Shown piece after piece: positions 1 to 7,626 of a DNA stretch of 22,218 nt (position 1 is the first letter of the stretch; every line of letters starts with the position of its first letter). The notes below the pieces were generated by a model, which saw only the letters and a list, made by a program, of their open reading frames with translations, ran no database searches and was not told the origin of the DNA. This stretch comes from CAYLZN01 sp964387935 (lineage in GTDB: Bacteria; Acidobacteriota; Vicinamibacteria; Vicinamibacterales; JAFNAJ01). A program made the translations under genes and the position numbers. The DNA is taken from positions 1 to 22,218 of the forward strand of contig CAYLZN010000064.1 in the NCBI GenBank assembly GCA_964387935.1. The letters run 5' to 3'.

Positions 1-1027
1 ATGCCCCCCAGCTGATCACACCTGGACATCCCGAGCAATAGTCAGTCGTGCACCCGGCCGGGTCCGCCTCGACCTGGCCGAAGTCCGGGTTCACCGTGCC
101 AGTGAGCGTGACCGCCGGCGTCACCGCGTACTTGAAGTCGAGGCCGGCGTGTCCCCCGGGATCGGTACCCTCGACGAGTGGGTTTCCGGCAGTGGTCGGC
201 TGGGTCTCGACGTTGGCCACCGCGTACGGCACGAGCTCGAGGCGGTTGGGCGAACCCTGCAGCGACAGCCCCGACAGGTGGCCGAACGACGACACGAACC
301 CCTGGGCACTCCGGGGCAGGAGAGGCCAGGTCGAGGTCTCGTTCAGCCTGGCGACCTGGCGGATGACGGCGAACCCGAATGCGCCCGTCCCGGCTTCGTC
401 TGCGGCGCCGTAGCGGAGCTGCGAGAGCGGGATTCGGAACTCCGCCGCCCACCCGTCCGTCCGGCGCGACACGGCCACGTCCCACACCGCATCCCACGCG
501 TCGTCATTGCTCGTGTCATTGAACCAGTAGCGGTCCAGGCGCACGCCGGCCGGGTTCACCGAGAACTCGAAGGCGGTCCGGTTGTCGTTGAAGGAATCCA
601 CGAGCACGCGGATCCAGTCCGAGGGGGAGTGCGTGTCACGGCGCGTCAGCAGCCCCACGATGCGCGCGGGCTCCGGGTCGAGCGCCCGGACGGCGACGTA
701 CAAGGCCCGCTCGTCGAACGCCACCCTGACCTCGGTCTCCAGCGTGGCCGCGGCACCCTCCTCGGGCTCGCGCTGCTTGAAGCCGGTGATGACCGGCACC
801 GACCGCCACGCGTCATCGTCGAGCTGGCCGTCGAGCGTGATGTCGCCAGAGGTGGTCACCGGCATGGCGAGGGCGGCAGGCCCGTTGGCCTCCGACCGAG
901 GCGGGTTCGCCCTGGGGAGCGCGATCGCATCAGCGGCCAGGAAGAGCGACAGGCTGCCGATCGCCACGGCGGGCACGAGGTGCCGGCCGACCGCGCCCGG
1001 CGGAGTGGGTTGAAGAGAGCAGCGCAT
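1..1027 (-). CDS. DUF5916 / CBM9-like-domain outer-membrane-type protein, 5' part only
   Basis: The start is ATG at 1027, preceded by GGAGG four bases upstream. Residues 1-40 look like a signal peptide (hydrophobic run VAIGSLSLFLAADAIA). A family-9-type carbohydrate-binding-like beta-sandwich follows, with the family hallmarks LDGQLDDDAW, VRVAFDERALYVAVRA and EFRIPLSQLRYG. The DUF5916 region then begins and reads up to NPDFGQVEADPA. In this family, such proteins are predicted to be secreted or outer-membrane beta-barrels; the substrate is unknown. After VEADPA (about position 56) the family normally continues VVNL..FE..F.E.RPFF, but here it reads GCTTDYCSGC, so the last ~18 in-frame codons do not match. 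The frame stays open to the window edge, so this may be a truncated or interrupted gene. It lies 48 bp downstream of the bactofilin gene on the same strand and may be co-transcribed with it. Confidence 0.85.
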   Translation of the reverse strand, partial: MRCSLQPTPPGAVGRHLVPAVAIGSLSLFLAADAIALPRANPPRSEANGPAALAMPVTTSGDITLDGQLDDDAWRSVPVITGFKQREPEEGAAATLETEVRVAFDERALYVAVRALDPEPARIVGLLTRRDTHSPSDWIRVLVDSFNDNRTAFEFSVNPAGVRLDRYWFNDTSNDDAWDAVWDVAVSRRTDGWAAEFRIPLSQLRYGAADEAGTGAFGFAVIRQVARLNETSTWPLLPRSAQGFVSSFGHLSGLSLQGSPNRLELVPYAVANVETQPTTAGNPLVEGTDPGGHAGLDFKYAVTPAVTLTGTVNPDFGQVEADPAGCTTDYCSGCPGVISWGA

Positions 1028-1075
1028 CACGCCTCCGTTGCCGATTGGACGGAAGCGGGGTGGGCAGGGTTGCCT

Positions 1076-1540
1076 TCAGGGTTTCGTGGCAGGGACCTCG
1101 GGGGGTCTGGACTCGCCGGTCTTCTCGAGGCGATAGCGCGCCACGCGTGCGGCGGCATCGGCCCGGCGCATGTCGATGCGGCCTACCACGAACGCGCCTT
1201 CCTCGATGGACACGGCCGGGGCCGCGAGGTCGGCTTCGACGCGCGCGCCGCGCCCGACTTCGATGAGGGCCGTCGCGGCCACGTCGCCATGCACGGCGCC
1301 TTCGATGATCACGACGCGGGCGAACACGCGACCTCGGACGGAGCCGGCGGCCCCGATCGTGACGGCATGTTCAGGAGCGTCGAGACTGCCGGTCAGCCGG
1401 CCGTCGAGGATGACGTCCTCCCCGGTGACCAGGTCACCGTCGATGACGAGACCGGGACCGAGCCGCCCGGGAGCACGGGAGCCAGCCAGGGTCACGTGTC
1501 CCGCTGAGGATAGGATAGGTGCAGGGATCAATGGCTTCAT
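1076..1540 (-). CDS. Bactofilin (polymer-forming cytoskeletal protein)
   Basis: This 154-residue protein starts at ATG 1540, with AAGG six bases upstream. After a short N-terminal tail (residues 1-30) it has the bactofilin beta-helix pattern: short hydrophobic strands in repeated glycine-rich turns (GLVIDGDLVTGEDVILDG, then AVTIGAAGSVRGRV, VVIIEGAVHGDV, LIEVGRGARVEADL, VSIEEGAFVVGRIDM). The C-terminal tail is charged and Pro-rich. Bactofilins assemble without nucleotide into filaments that scaffold cell-wall enzymes, polarity factors or motility systems. Size and domain order are typical. The start codon overlaps by two bases the start of the divergent VanZ-like gene, so its promoter must lie inside that gene's 5' coding region. 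The DUF5916 gene follows 48 bp downstream. Confidence 0.88.
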   Translation of the reverse strand: MKPLIPAPILSSAGHVTLAGSRAPGRLGPGLVIDGDLVTGEDVILDGRLTGSLDAPEHAVTIGAAGSVRGRVFARVVIIEGAVHGDVAATALIEVGRGARVEADLAAPAVSIEEGAFVVGRIDMRRADAAARVARYRLEKTGESRPPEVPATKP

Positions 1541-2015
1541 GAAGGACCTTGATGACCTCGCGGGGCCGACGGCCTGGCACCGCCGCACCTGGGCGCGCTG
1601 GGCGGGCTGGCTCCTCGTCATTGTCGCATTGACGGTGCTCCCGCTGTCCGACTTTCGTGGCCATGCCCATTGGGACAAGGTCATGTGGATTCCGTTCAGG
1701 GGCCCATACGTCAAGCCGCTCGATGTGCTGCTCAACGTCGGGCTCTTCGTCCCGTTTGGCGCGTGGTGGCCACCGCGCCGCCCCGGGCGGCCCCGCCGCC
1801 ATCTGCTCCTCGTGCTCGCGTCAGCGGCGCTGTTGTCGTGCCTGGCCGAGCTCTGGCAGGTCTTCGGCCACAATCGCTTCCCGTCCGCGACGGACCTGGT
1901 CTGCAACGTCGCGGGGGCGGCCGTCGGCGTGCGGCTGGCTCAGGCGTCGTGGGCGTCGAGGGCACGCCGGATGGCGTCGAAGTCGTTCGGCACGAGCACC
2001 GGAGCGTTGGCGTAG
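1539..2015 (+). CDS. VanZ-like family membrane protein
   Basis: This 158-residue protein begins at ATG 1539. I see three to four hydrophobic helices: WAGWLLVIVALTVLPLS, then a re-entrant or helical stretch around PLDVLLNVGLFVPFGAWW, LLLVLASAALLSCLAELWQV, and LVCNVAGAAVGVRLA. The spacing of D..LN...F.PFG, E..Q.F...R..S..D...N..G...G is the VanZ-family signature (here LDVLLNVGLFVPFG, ELWQVFGHNRFPSATDLVCNVAGAAVG). VanZ itself gives low-level teicoplanin resistance, but most homologues have no known role, so no resistance function should be assumed. The ribosome-binding site is weak. Its 3' end overlaps the threonine synthase gene by 76 bp in antisense, and its start overlaps the bactofilin start. 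Confidence 0.82.
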   Translation: MKDLDDLAGPTAWHRRTWARWAGWLLVIVALTVLPLSDFRGHAHWDKVMWIPFRGPYVKPLDVLLNVGLFVPFGAWWPPRRPGRPRRHLLLVLASAALLSCLAELWQVFGHNRFPSATDLVCNVAGAAVGVRLAQASWASRARRMASKSFGTSTGALA

Positions 2016-3259
2016 CGCGACGCCAACGGCAGCGCCTGTTCGTGGTAGCGCTGCTTGAATTCGGGGAACTTGAGGCCGTTTGCGGTCGAGATGACGATCG
2101 TCCGATCCTGCCTCCGGATGTCGCCGCGCTCCACGAGCTTGATCAGCACCGCGAGCGCCACGCCCGTGTGCGGGCAGTTGAACATGCCCGTCCGATCTGC
2201 CCTGGCGGCGGCGTTCGCGAGCTCTTCCTCGGTGGCCTGCTCCACGATGCCCTCGTACTTCTCGAGCGCGCGGACCGCCTTGTCGAAGGACACCGGGTTG
2301 CCGATCTGGATCGCGCTCGCCAGCGTCGGCTCGGCCTGCACCGCGCGGAACTCCCACTTGTTCTTGTACGCGAGGTACAGCGGGTTCGCCCGGGCCGCCT
2401 GCGCGACGACGATGCGCGGACGTTTCACGGTGAGGCCGAGGGCCTCCATCATGTCGAAGCCGGCGCCGAGCGCGCTCACGTTGCCGAGATTCCCGCCGGG
2501 AATGATGATGACGTCGGGGACCTCCCAGTCCCACTGCTGCACGATCTCGATGGCCACCGTCTTCTGGCCTTCGAGGCGCAGCGAGTTCATCGAATTGGCG
2601 AGGTAGACACCCTCCTCCTGCACGAGCCGCTGCACCAGGGCCATGCAGCCGTCGAAATCGGTGTCCACCGACAGCACCAGGGCTCCGTTGGCGAGCGGCT
2701 GCACGAGCTGCGCCGTCGAGACCTTGCCACGCGGCAGGATGACGATCGCGGGGATGGCGGCCGCGGATGCGTAGGCCGCGAGGGCTGCGGACGTATCGCC
2801 CGTCGAGGCGCACGCGATGGCACGAATCGGTTGCCCGTCGGCCATCATCTGCCTGACGACGGAGACGAGCACCGTCATGCCGAGGTCCTTGAAGGACCCG
2901 GTGTGCGAGTTGCCGCACTGCTTGATCCACAGGTCCTCGACACCGATCTCGCGGCCAAAGCGCTCGGCCCAGAGCAGGTTCGTGCCCCCCTCATCCATCG
3001 ACACGATGCACTCGTCGCGCATGCCAGGGCAGACCCACTCCTTCTTGCCCCACACCGCCGACCCGTAGGGCCACTGGGTCCGCTTGTAGCGCTCGTCGAA
3101 GAGCCGCATCCACGCGGCCGGGGAGCGATCCCGCAGCGCGTCCAGGTCGTGCACGACCTCGAGGAGATGACCGCAACGCGGACAGGTGTAGAGCGGCCGA
3201 TCGAAGGGATGCTCGCCGGGACAGCCGGCGATACAGCGGAAGGCAGCGTGATAGGCCAT
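1940..3259 (-). CDS. thrC: Threonine synthase (PLP-dependent)
   Basis: This 439-residue enzyme is predicted to convert O-phospho-L-homoserine to L-threonine and phosphate, the last step of threonine biosynthesis, in the cytosol. The N-terminus has a zinc-ribbon-like cluster (C9, C13, then CPRC at 26-29), as in many bacterial and archaeal ThrC. PLP-enzyme fold-type II motifs follow: GNSHTGSFKDLGM with the Schiff-base lysine at K124, the phosphate/PLP loop ACASTGDTSAALAAYAS, and IIIPGGNLGNVSALGAGF. The C-terminus carries FNCPHTGVALAVLIKL and STANGLKFPEFK. ATG 3259 is chosen because the cysteine cluster follows directly; a longer frame to 3310 has no family resemblance. A TACAAT hexamer lies 10 bases upstream of the ATG. 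No other threonine-pathway gene is nearby. Related PLP enzymes such as cysteate synthase are less likely given full-length ThrC-like motifs. Confidence 0.93.
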   Translation of the reverse strand: MAYHAAFRCIAGCPGEHPFDRPLYTCPRCGHLLEVVHDLDALRDRSPAAWMRLFDERYKRTQWPYGSAVWGKKEWVCPGMRDECIVSMDEGGTNLLWAERFGREIGVEDLWIKQCGNSHTGSFKDLGMTVLVSVVRQMMADGQPIRAIACASTGDTSAALAAYASAAAIPAIVILPRGKVSTAQLVQPLANGALVLSVDTDFDGCMALVQRLVQEEGVYLANSMNSLRLEGQKTVAIEIVQQWDWEVPDVIIIPGGNLGNVSALGAGFDMMEALGLTVKRPRIVVAQAARANPLYLAYKNKWEFRAVQAEPTLASAIQIGNPVSFDKAVRALEKYEGIVEQATEEELANAAARADRTGMFNCPHTGVALAVLIKLVERGDIRRQDRTIVISTANGLKFPEFKQRYHEQALPLASRYANAPVLVPNDFDAIRRALDAHDA

Positions 3260-3269
3260 GGCGGTCCCA

Positions 3270-3275
3270 ATTGTA
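3270..3275 (-). promoter_or_regulatory. Putative -10 element of the threonine synthase gene
   Basis: TACAAT on the minus strand matches the bacterial -10 consensus in five of six positions and stands out in GC-rich sequence. It ends 10 bases before the ATG at 3259, so transcription would start only about 3 nt before the start codon. I see no clear -35 box. Confidence 0.4.
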
Positions 3276-3344
3276 GACCTCTCGCCCGAGGCGCGTTCTG
3301 GTCCCGCCATGCCCAGCGAGACACCACGAAGAGTGCGAGTGCGT

Positions 3345-3358
3345 TTACAAAGCTGTAA
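3345..3358. promoter_or_regulatory. AT-rich inverted repeat, candidate operator
   Basis: TTACA-AAGC-TGTAA is a perfect 5-bp inverted repeat with a 4-bp spacer. It lies in the 248-bp divergent region between threonine synthase and the pseudokinase-PEGA gene and is the only AT-rich stretch there. Its form fits a dimeric repressor or activator site. The regulator is unknown, and chance occurrence is possible. Confidence 0.3.
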
Positions 3359-3507
3359 GCCGTGCTGCCACCGACGGCGCCGGAACGGGCAGCCGGGGTT
3401 CCAGAAGGCGTCCGGCGACCTTGGCCCTGCGCTTGCACAACCCTGGTCACCGGAACGAGTCCGGCAGGTCTCCGTGGCCTGCGCTGACCTCGACCGGCAC
3501 GACGGCG

Positions 3508-6500
3508 ATGCGACCCACGGCTGAACACGCGCAGGACACCCCCGACGGCGCGCCGTTTCACGACGGGCTCGGCGACCGCCGGCTGGTGATCGACCCGGAC
3601 ACGCGCGAGGTGCTCGAGCACCTCGATCTCGTGCCGGAGCTGGGTGCGCAGGAGCGGGCCATCCGCGAGCGTGTCGAGCGCCTCAGCAACTTCCGGAACG
3701 TCCGGTTCCCACGTCTCCATCAGGTGCTGTCGGAGAAGGTCGGGCAGTCCACGATCGTGTCGGTGGTCGCGGAGCACGCGCCCGGCCAGCGCTTCTCCGA
3801 CTTGCTCGCCTACGTCGATCGTCATCCAACCCTGGTGTTCGACGTCAACGCGGTGCTGCAGGTCGCGCGCGAGGTGCTGCCGGCGCTCGCCGTGCTCCAC
3901 GACTCGCGCGGCGTGACGCACGGCGCGCTCGGTCTCGAGCGCCTCGTGCTTTCTCCGCACGGTCGCGTCGGCATCGTGGACTACGCGCTCGGAGCGGCGC
4001 TGACGAAGCTGCAGTTCCCGCGGACGCGTTTGTGGCGGGACTTCCGCATCGCCATGCCGCCTTCGGCCGGCATTCCACGCTTCGATGCGCGCGCCGACGT
4101 GGCGGGGATCGCCCTGGCGCTGCTGGCGCTCCTCGCCGGGAGACCCCTGGCCGGCGGAGAGTTCCCGAATGCGGTGCGCTCCCTGCTCGATTCGGCCGTG
4201 GAGCGTCTGCCCAACGGCACCGTGCGGCAGCTCTCGACGTCGCTCAAGGGCTGGTTCGAGCGGGCCCTGCCGATCGAGAGCCGAAAGCCCTACGGCTCCG
4301 CGCAGGAAGCTCAGCTCGGCCTGGAGGACGCCCTCAAGAGGGAGTCGTCCTACTCCCCGTCATCAGGCGCGCTCAAGTCCTTCCTGCAGCGCTACGAATC
4401 GAGCAAGCCACGTAAGGGCGTCGCACAGGGCCAGCGGCCGGCGTCAGCCGCGCAGTCAGAAGGTGAGGGCACGGCAGCACTCCCGGCGGCGACGGTCCCC
4501 GCCGAGCCGGCCTCCCGGCCGGGGCGTCGCCGACGCCTGACGCCTGAGGAGGAATCGGCGGAAGAGATTCGCGCCATGGAAGCCGAACTCGCGCGCCTCG
4601 CGCGCGAGGAGGCGGCCAGCGCCGCTGTGGCTCCGCCCGAGCCGCCTGCGACCCTGGAGGCCGCACTGGACTCGCCGGCATCGCCCCGCGCGGACGAGCA
4701 GCCGCCCGCAGCGTCCGACGAGGCACCGTCGCCCATCGCTGCGGTGGCAGCGCCGCCGCCGGTGACCGAACCCGCTGCCGCACCCGTCGGCGGTGAGGCT
4801 CCCCCAGCATCGGAGTTCGTGACCCTCGAGGACCAGATCGAGGCCGAAATCGAAGCCGGGATCGAGGTGGAGATCGTCTCGCTCGGCAAGGAGCTGCCGA
4901 AGGTCGACATCGCGGCGCTCGCCAACGATGCGTTGAGCATCGTCGTGGCGGCAGACGCCAGGTCGGCCCCCGCAGCCGCGGCTGAGGACGAGGAGATTCG
5001 GTCTATCGAGGCCCTGCTTCGCGACCTCGACACGAGCACGCCGCCCGTCGAGCCGCCACGAGCCGACGAAGTCGCCGACCAGGTCGCCGCCGAGCAGGTC
5101 ACCGGGCCCGGGTGGATGCTGACGCCACCGCCGGACGGCCCGACTGCGATCGACCTAGCTGCGGACCTCGCGAGTGACGAGACTCCTGTCGTGCGAGACG
5201 AGCGGACACCGCCGCTCGATTTCGACGCCGCGCCGGTTCCGGACTACGTGGTGCGCCTGTTCCGGGCGGGCGCCGTGACTGCCCACCTCGTGGCGGGCGC
5301 GACGAGGGTGCCGCGCCCGGACGTGTACCGCCTGCAGATGTTCGCCGCCGTCGCCCCGTCCACCGGCCGTGAGGTCCTCGAAGCGGCCAGCGCGTGCCTG
5401 CCGACGCGGGCCCACCGGAGCGCGCCGGCGGCCCTGCCGGAGCACGCGACGCCGGTGGAGGCCACGCTGGCGACGCGACAGGCGGGCGTGCTCGAGGTGG
5501 CTGCGCACGCGCTCCGATCCAAGCACGATGGTTCGCTGCTTCGGCTCGTGGCGGCCGGTGCCACCGCCCGACCGCAGCGGCACGCGGTCGCGAGCCTGCC
5601 GGCCGAGGCCCTGCCCGTCGCCGCGTCGCTGGTGAAGGTGGCAGAGCCCGCCCTGCTCCGCGCGATCGCCGCTGCACAACACGAAGGGGCTTCCTCACTC
5701 CTGCGCCTGGTGCAGCCGCCAGTGGCGCCTTCGCCCGCGGAGGAGCCGCCCCCGGCGGTGGCGGTCGAAGCCCCGGTCGAGGCGATGGCGCCTTCGACTC
5801 CCGCAGAGGCCGCCGCACCGCAGTTGTCGACGGCGCGGGACGTCACAGCCGCCCTCGAGGCCGAACTCGAGCGACTGCTCGCGCAAACCGGGCTCGATCA
5901 GAGTCTCGACGCCTCGCCGATCGATGTGCAGGCTGTCGACGAACCTGTCGGACCGCCCGCTCCGGAGGTTGCACCGCTCGCCGAGCGTCGATCCACGCCG
6001 GTCGTCGAGGAACCGCCGGCCGTCCAGGAGGCGCCAGCAGCCGACCTGGTGCCCCCCGCCGATGCGGCTCCCGCCGCCCCGGCTCTCGAGGCGGACAGCG
6101 CCGTGGCACCTGCCTCGCGGAAGCGCTCTCGGGGCGGCCGCCGCAAATCGCGACCCAGTCCCACGCCTGCACCGCCCGCGGTGGTTCCGTTCGAGCGACC
6201 GGAGCCGGCGCCTGAACCGGCGCCCCGCATCGCTCCGCGTGCCGAGCCTGTGGCGCCCGCCAGCGCGCCGGCGTTCTTCGAGCGGCCAGCCGCGTCGGCC
6301 GCGCCACCGCGCCCGGTGGAGCCCCTGCCGTTCGCTCCCGCTGCGGCCGCGGCATTTGCCGAGCCCGGGATGCCCGCGGTGGCCCGCGTCCGCTCACTCC
6401 CGGAGGACCCCTGGAAGGTCGAGGCTGAAGCCGCGAAGGTCCCGCAGGTCATCCCGTTCACCCCGCGGGCCGTTGAGTCACCGGAACCGTCGGTCGGCCG

Positions 6501-7614
6501 TGTCGCCCGATCCGATGACGGGAGGAGCCGCGAGGGCAAGGTTGAAGAGGCCACCGCGCCGGCCACGGAGTCCGTCGCACGACCGGCAGCGACCATCCGC
6601 TCGTTCGGCACGGAACGGCGCGCCTCCGACGTTCCGTCGGAGCCGGCGTCGCCGCCAACCGTGGCAGTCGAGGAGGGAAACGCGCGAGGCTGGCGCATCC
6701 ACTGGCGCCGCACCGCGGCCGCGTCGTTCGTCGTGATCCTGCTCGAAGGTGTGGCGTTCGCCACCGCCTACTGGCTCGTGAAGCCCAGCGAGATGGGCAC
6801 GCTGCTCGTCGAGACGTTGCGGCCTGGGGTGGAAGTCCTCGTGGACGGCCGGTCCAGCGGGCGCACGCCGGTGACCACGCAACTCAAGCCAGGGCGACAC
6901 ACGCTGGAACTGCGGGTCGATGGCGCGAGCAAGGTCATCCCGGTCGAGATCTCCCCTGGCGTCCAGACGACGCAGCAGGTCAAGTGGCCGGCCGCGAGTC
7001 GCCTCGGACGGCTCAAGGTGACGACGACCCCACCCGGCGCCCGCATTCTGGTGGACGGGCAGTACCGCGGGGCGTCACCGGTCGTCCTGGACGACGTCCC
7101 GGTCGGACCGCACGCGATCGTCGCCGAGTCCTCGTCCGGTACGGTCAGGAGCAAGGTCGACGTCGGCGACAACGAACTGGCCGAACTGGACCTGGGGATC
7201 TTCTCGGGCTGGCTCACCGTCTTCGCGCCCGTCGAGGTCCGCATCTTCGAAAGCGGGAAGCTGCTGGGGACGAGCCTCGACGGCAAGCTGCTCGTGCCAC
7301 CGGGGACCCACGAGATCGAGCTCGTGAACACGAGACTCGGCTATCGCGAGACCCGCACGGTGGACATCGAGCCGGGCAAGCACACGCCGCTCTCGGTGAC
7401 CGGACCGAGCGGATCGATCGTGATCGATGCGCCCGACGGGACCGAGGTCCTGGTCGATGGTCAGCCGGCCGGCACGACGCCGCTCGAGAGCATCAAGGCG
7501 CCGATCGGCACGCGTGAAGTCGTGCTGAAGCACCCGGCGCTCGGCCAGCGCCGGATGACGGTGACGGTTCGGGCCGATGCGCCTTCGCGGCTCAGTCTCC
7601 TCGCCCCGCAATAG
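3508..7614 (+). CDS. Membrane protein with degenerate protein-kinase domain and four PEGA-type modules
   Basis: This is a 1368-residue protein. Residues ~20-290 resemble a serine/threonine protein kinase, but where HRDLKPxN is expected it has HGALGLER (138-145), and DFG is DYA (158-160); no glycine loop or VAxK lysine is visible. This points to a pseudokinase. A Glu/Ala-rich helical stretch and a long Ala/Pro-rich linker (~300-1070) follow, interrupted by a more ordered region around 580-735 with repeated LLRLV/RLFRAG-like segments. One membrane helix (~1073-1091, SFVVILLEGVAFATAYWLV) precedes four PEGA-like beta modules starting near 1097, 1168, 1234 and 1302, each with a V.VDG..xG.TP-type core (the third is degenerate). 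The predicted topology is kinase-like part in the cytoplasm and PEGA part outside. The start is uncertain: ATG 3508 has a poor ribosome-binding site, and TTG 3421 is an in-frame alternative. Ligand and partners are unknown. Confidence 0.85.
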   Translation: MRPTAEHAQDTPDGAPFHDGLGDRRLVIDPDTREVLEHLDLVPELGAQERAIRERVERLSNFRNVRFPRLHQVLSEKVGQSTIVSVVAEHAPGQRFSDLLAYVDRHPTLVFDVNAVLQVAREVLPALAVLHDSRGVTHGALGLERLVLSPHGRVGIVDYALGAALTKLQFPRTRLWRDFRIAMPPSAGIPRFDARADVAGIALALLALLAGRPLAGGEFPNAVRSLLDSAVERLPNGTVRQLSTSLKGWFERALPIESRKPYGSAQEAQLGLEDALKRESSYSPSSGALKSFLQRYESSKPRKGVAQGQRPASAAQSEGEGTAALPAATVPAEPASRPGRRRRLTPEEESAEEIRAMEAELARLAREEAASAAVAPPEPPATLEAALDSPASPRADEQPPAASDEAPSPIAAVAAPPPVTEPAAAPVGGEAPPASEFVTLEDQIEAEIEAGIEVEIVSLGKELPKVDIAALANDALSIVVAADARSAPAAAAEDEEIRSIEALLRDLDTSTPPVEPPRADEVADQVAAEQVTGPGWMLTPPPDGPTAIDLAADLASDETPVVRDERTPPLDFDAAPVPDYVVRLFRAGAVTAHLVAGATRVPRPDVYRLQMFAAVAPSTGREVLEAASACLPTRAHRSAPAALPEHATPVEATLATRQAGVLEVAAHALRSKHDGSLLRLVAAGATARPQRHAVASLPAEALPVAASLVKVAEPALLRAIAAAQHEGASSLLRLVQPPVAPSPAEEPPPAVAVEAPVEAMAPSTPAEAAAPQLSTARDVTAALEAELERLLAQTGLDQSLDASPIDVQAVDEPVGPPAPEVAPLAERRSTPVVEEPPAVQEAPAADLVPPADAAPAAPALEADSAVAPASRKRSRGGRRKSRPSPTPAPPAVVPFERPEPAPEPAPRIAPRAEPVAPASAPAFFERPAASAAPPRPVEPLPFAPAAAAAFAEPGMPAVARVRSLPEDPWKVEAEAAKVPQVIPFTPRAVESPEPSVGRVARSDDGRSREGKVEEATAPATESVARPAATIRSFGTERRASDVPSEPASPPTVAVEEGNARGWRIHWRRTAAASFVVILLEGVAFATAYWLVKPSEMGTLLVETLRPGVEVLVDGRSSGRTPVTTQLKPGRHTLELRVDGASKVIPVEISPGVQTTQQVKWPAASRLGRLKVTTTPPGARILVDGQYRGASPVVLDDVPVGPHAIVAESSSGTVRSKVDVGDNELAELDLGIFSGWLTVFAPVEVRIFESGKLLGTSLDGKLLVPPGTHEIELVNTRLGYRETRTVDIEPGKHTPLSVTGPSGSIVIDAPDGTEVLVDGQPAGTTPLESIKAPIGTREVVLKHPALGQRRMTVTVRADAPSRLSLLAPQ

Positions 7615-7626
7615 CCGGTCAGTCGG

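Noticed and set aside
149..1507. Long plus-strand open frame (452 codons) opposite the DUF5916 and bactofilin genes
   Set aside because: It spans two real genes in antisense and has no domain-like pattern.
1539..2015. Glycopeptide resistance role for the VanZ-like gene
   Set aside because: VanZ-fold proteins are widespread without resistance function, and no other van gene is present.
1670..3358. Long plus-strand open frame (562 codons) opposite threonine synthase
   Set aside because: Its Arg/His/Val/Asp-rich translation is the antisense shadow of thrC in GC-rich DNA and resembles no protein family.
3421..3507. In-frame TTG start at 3421 for the pseudokinase-PEGA gene
   Set aside because: The added 29 residues have no family resemblance; the ATG at 3508 is preferred, although its ribosome-binding site is poor.
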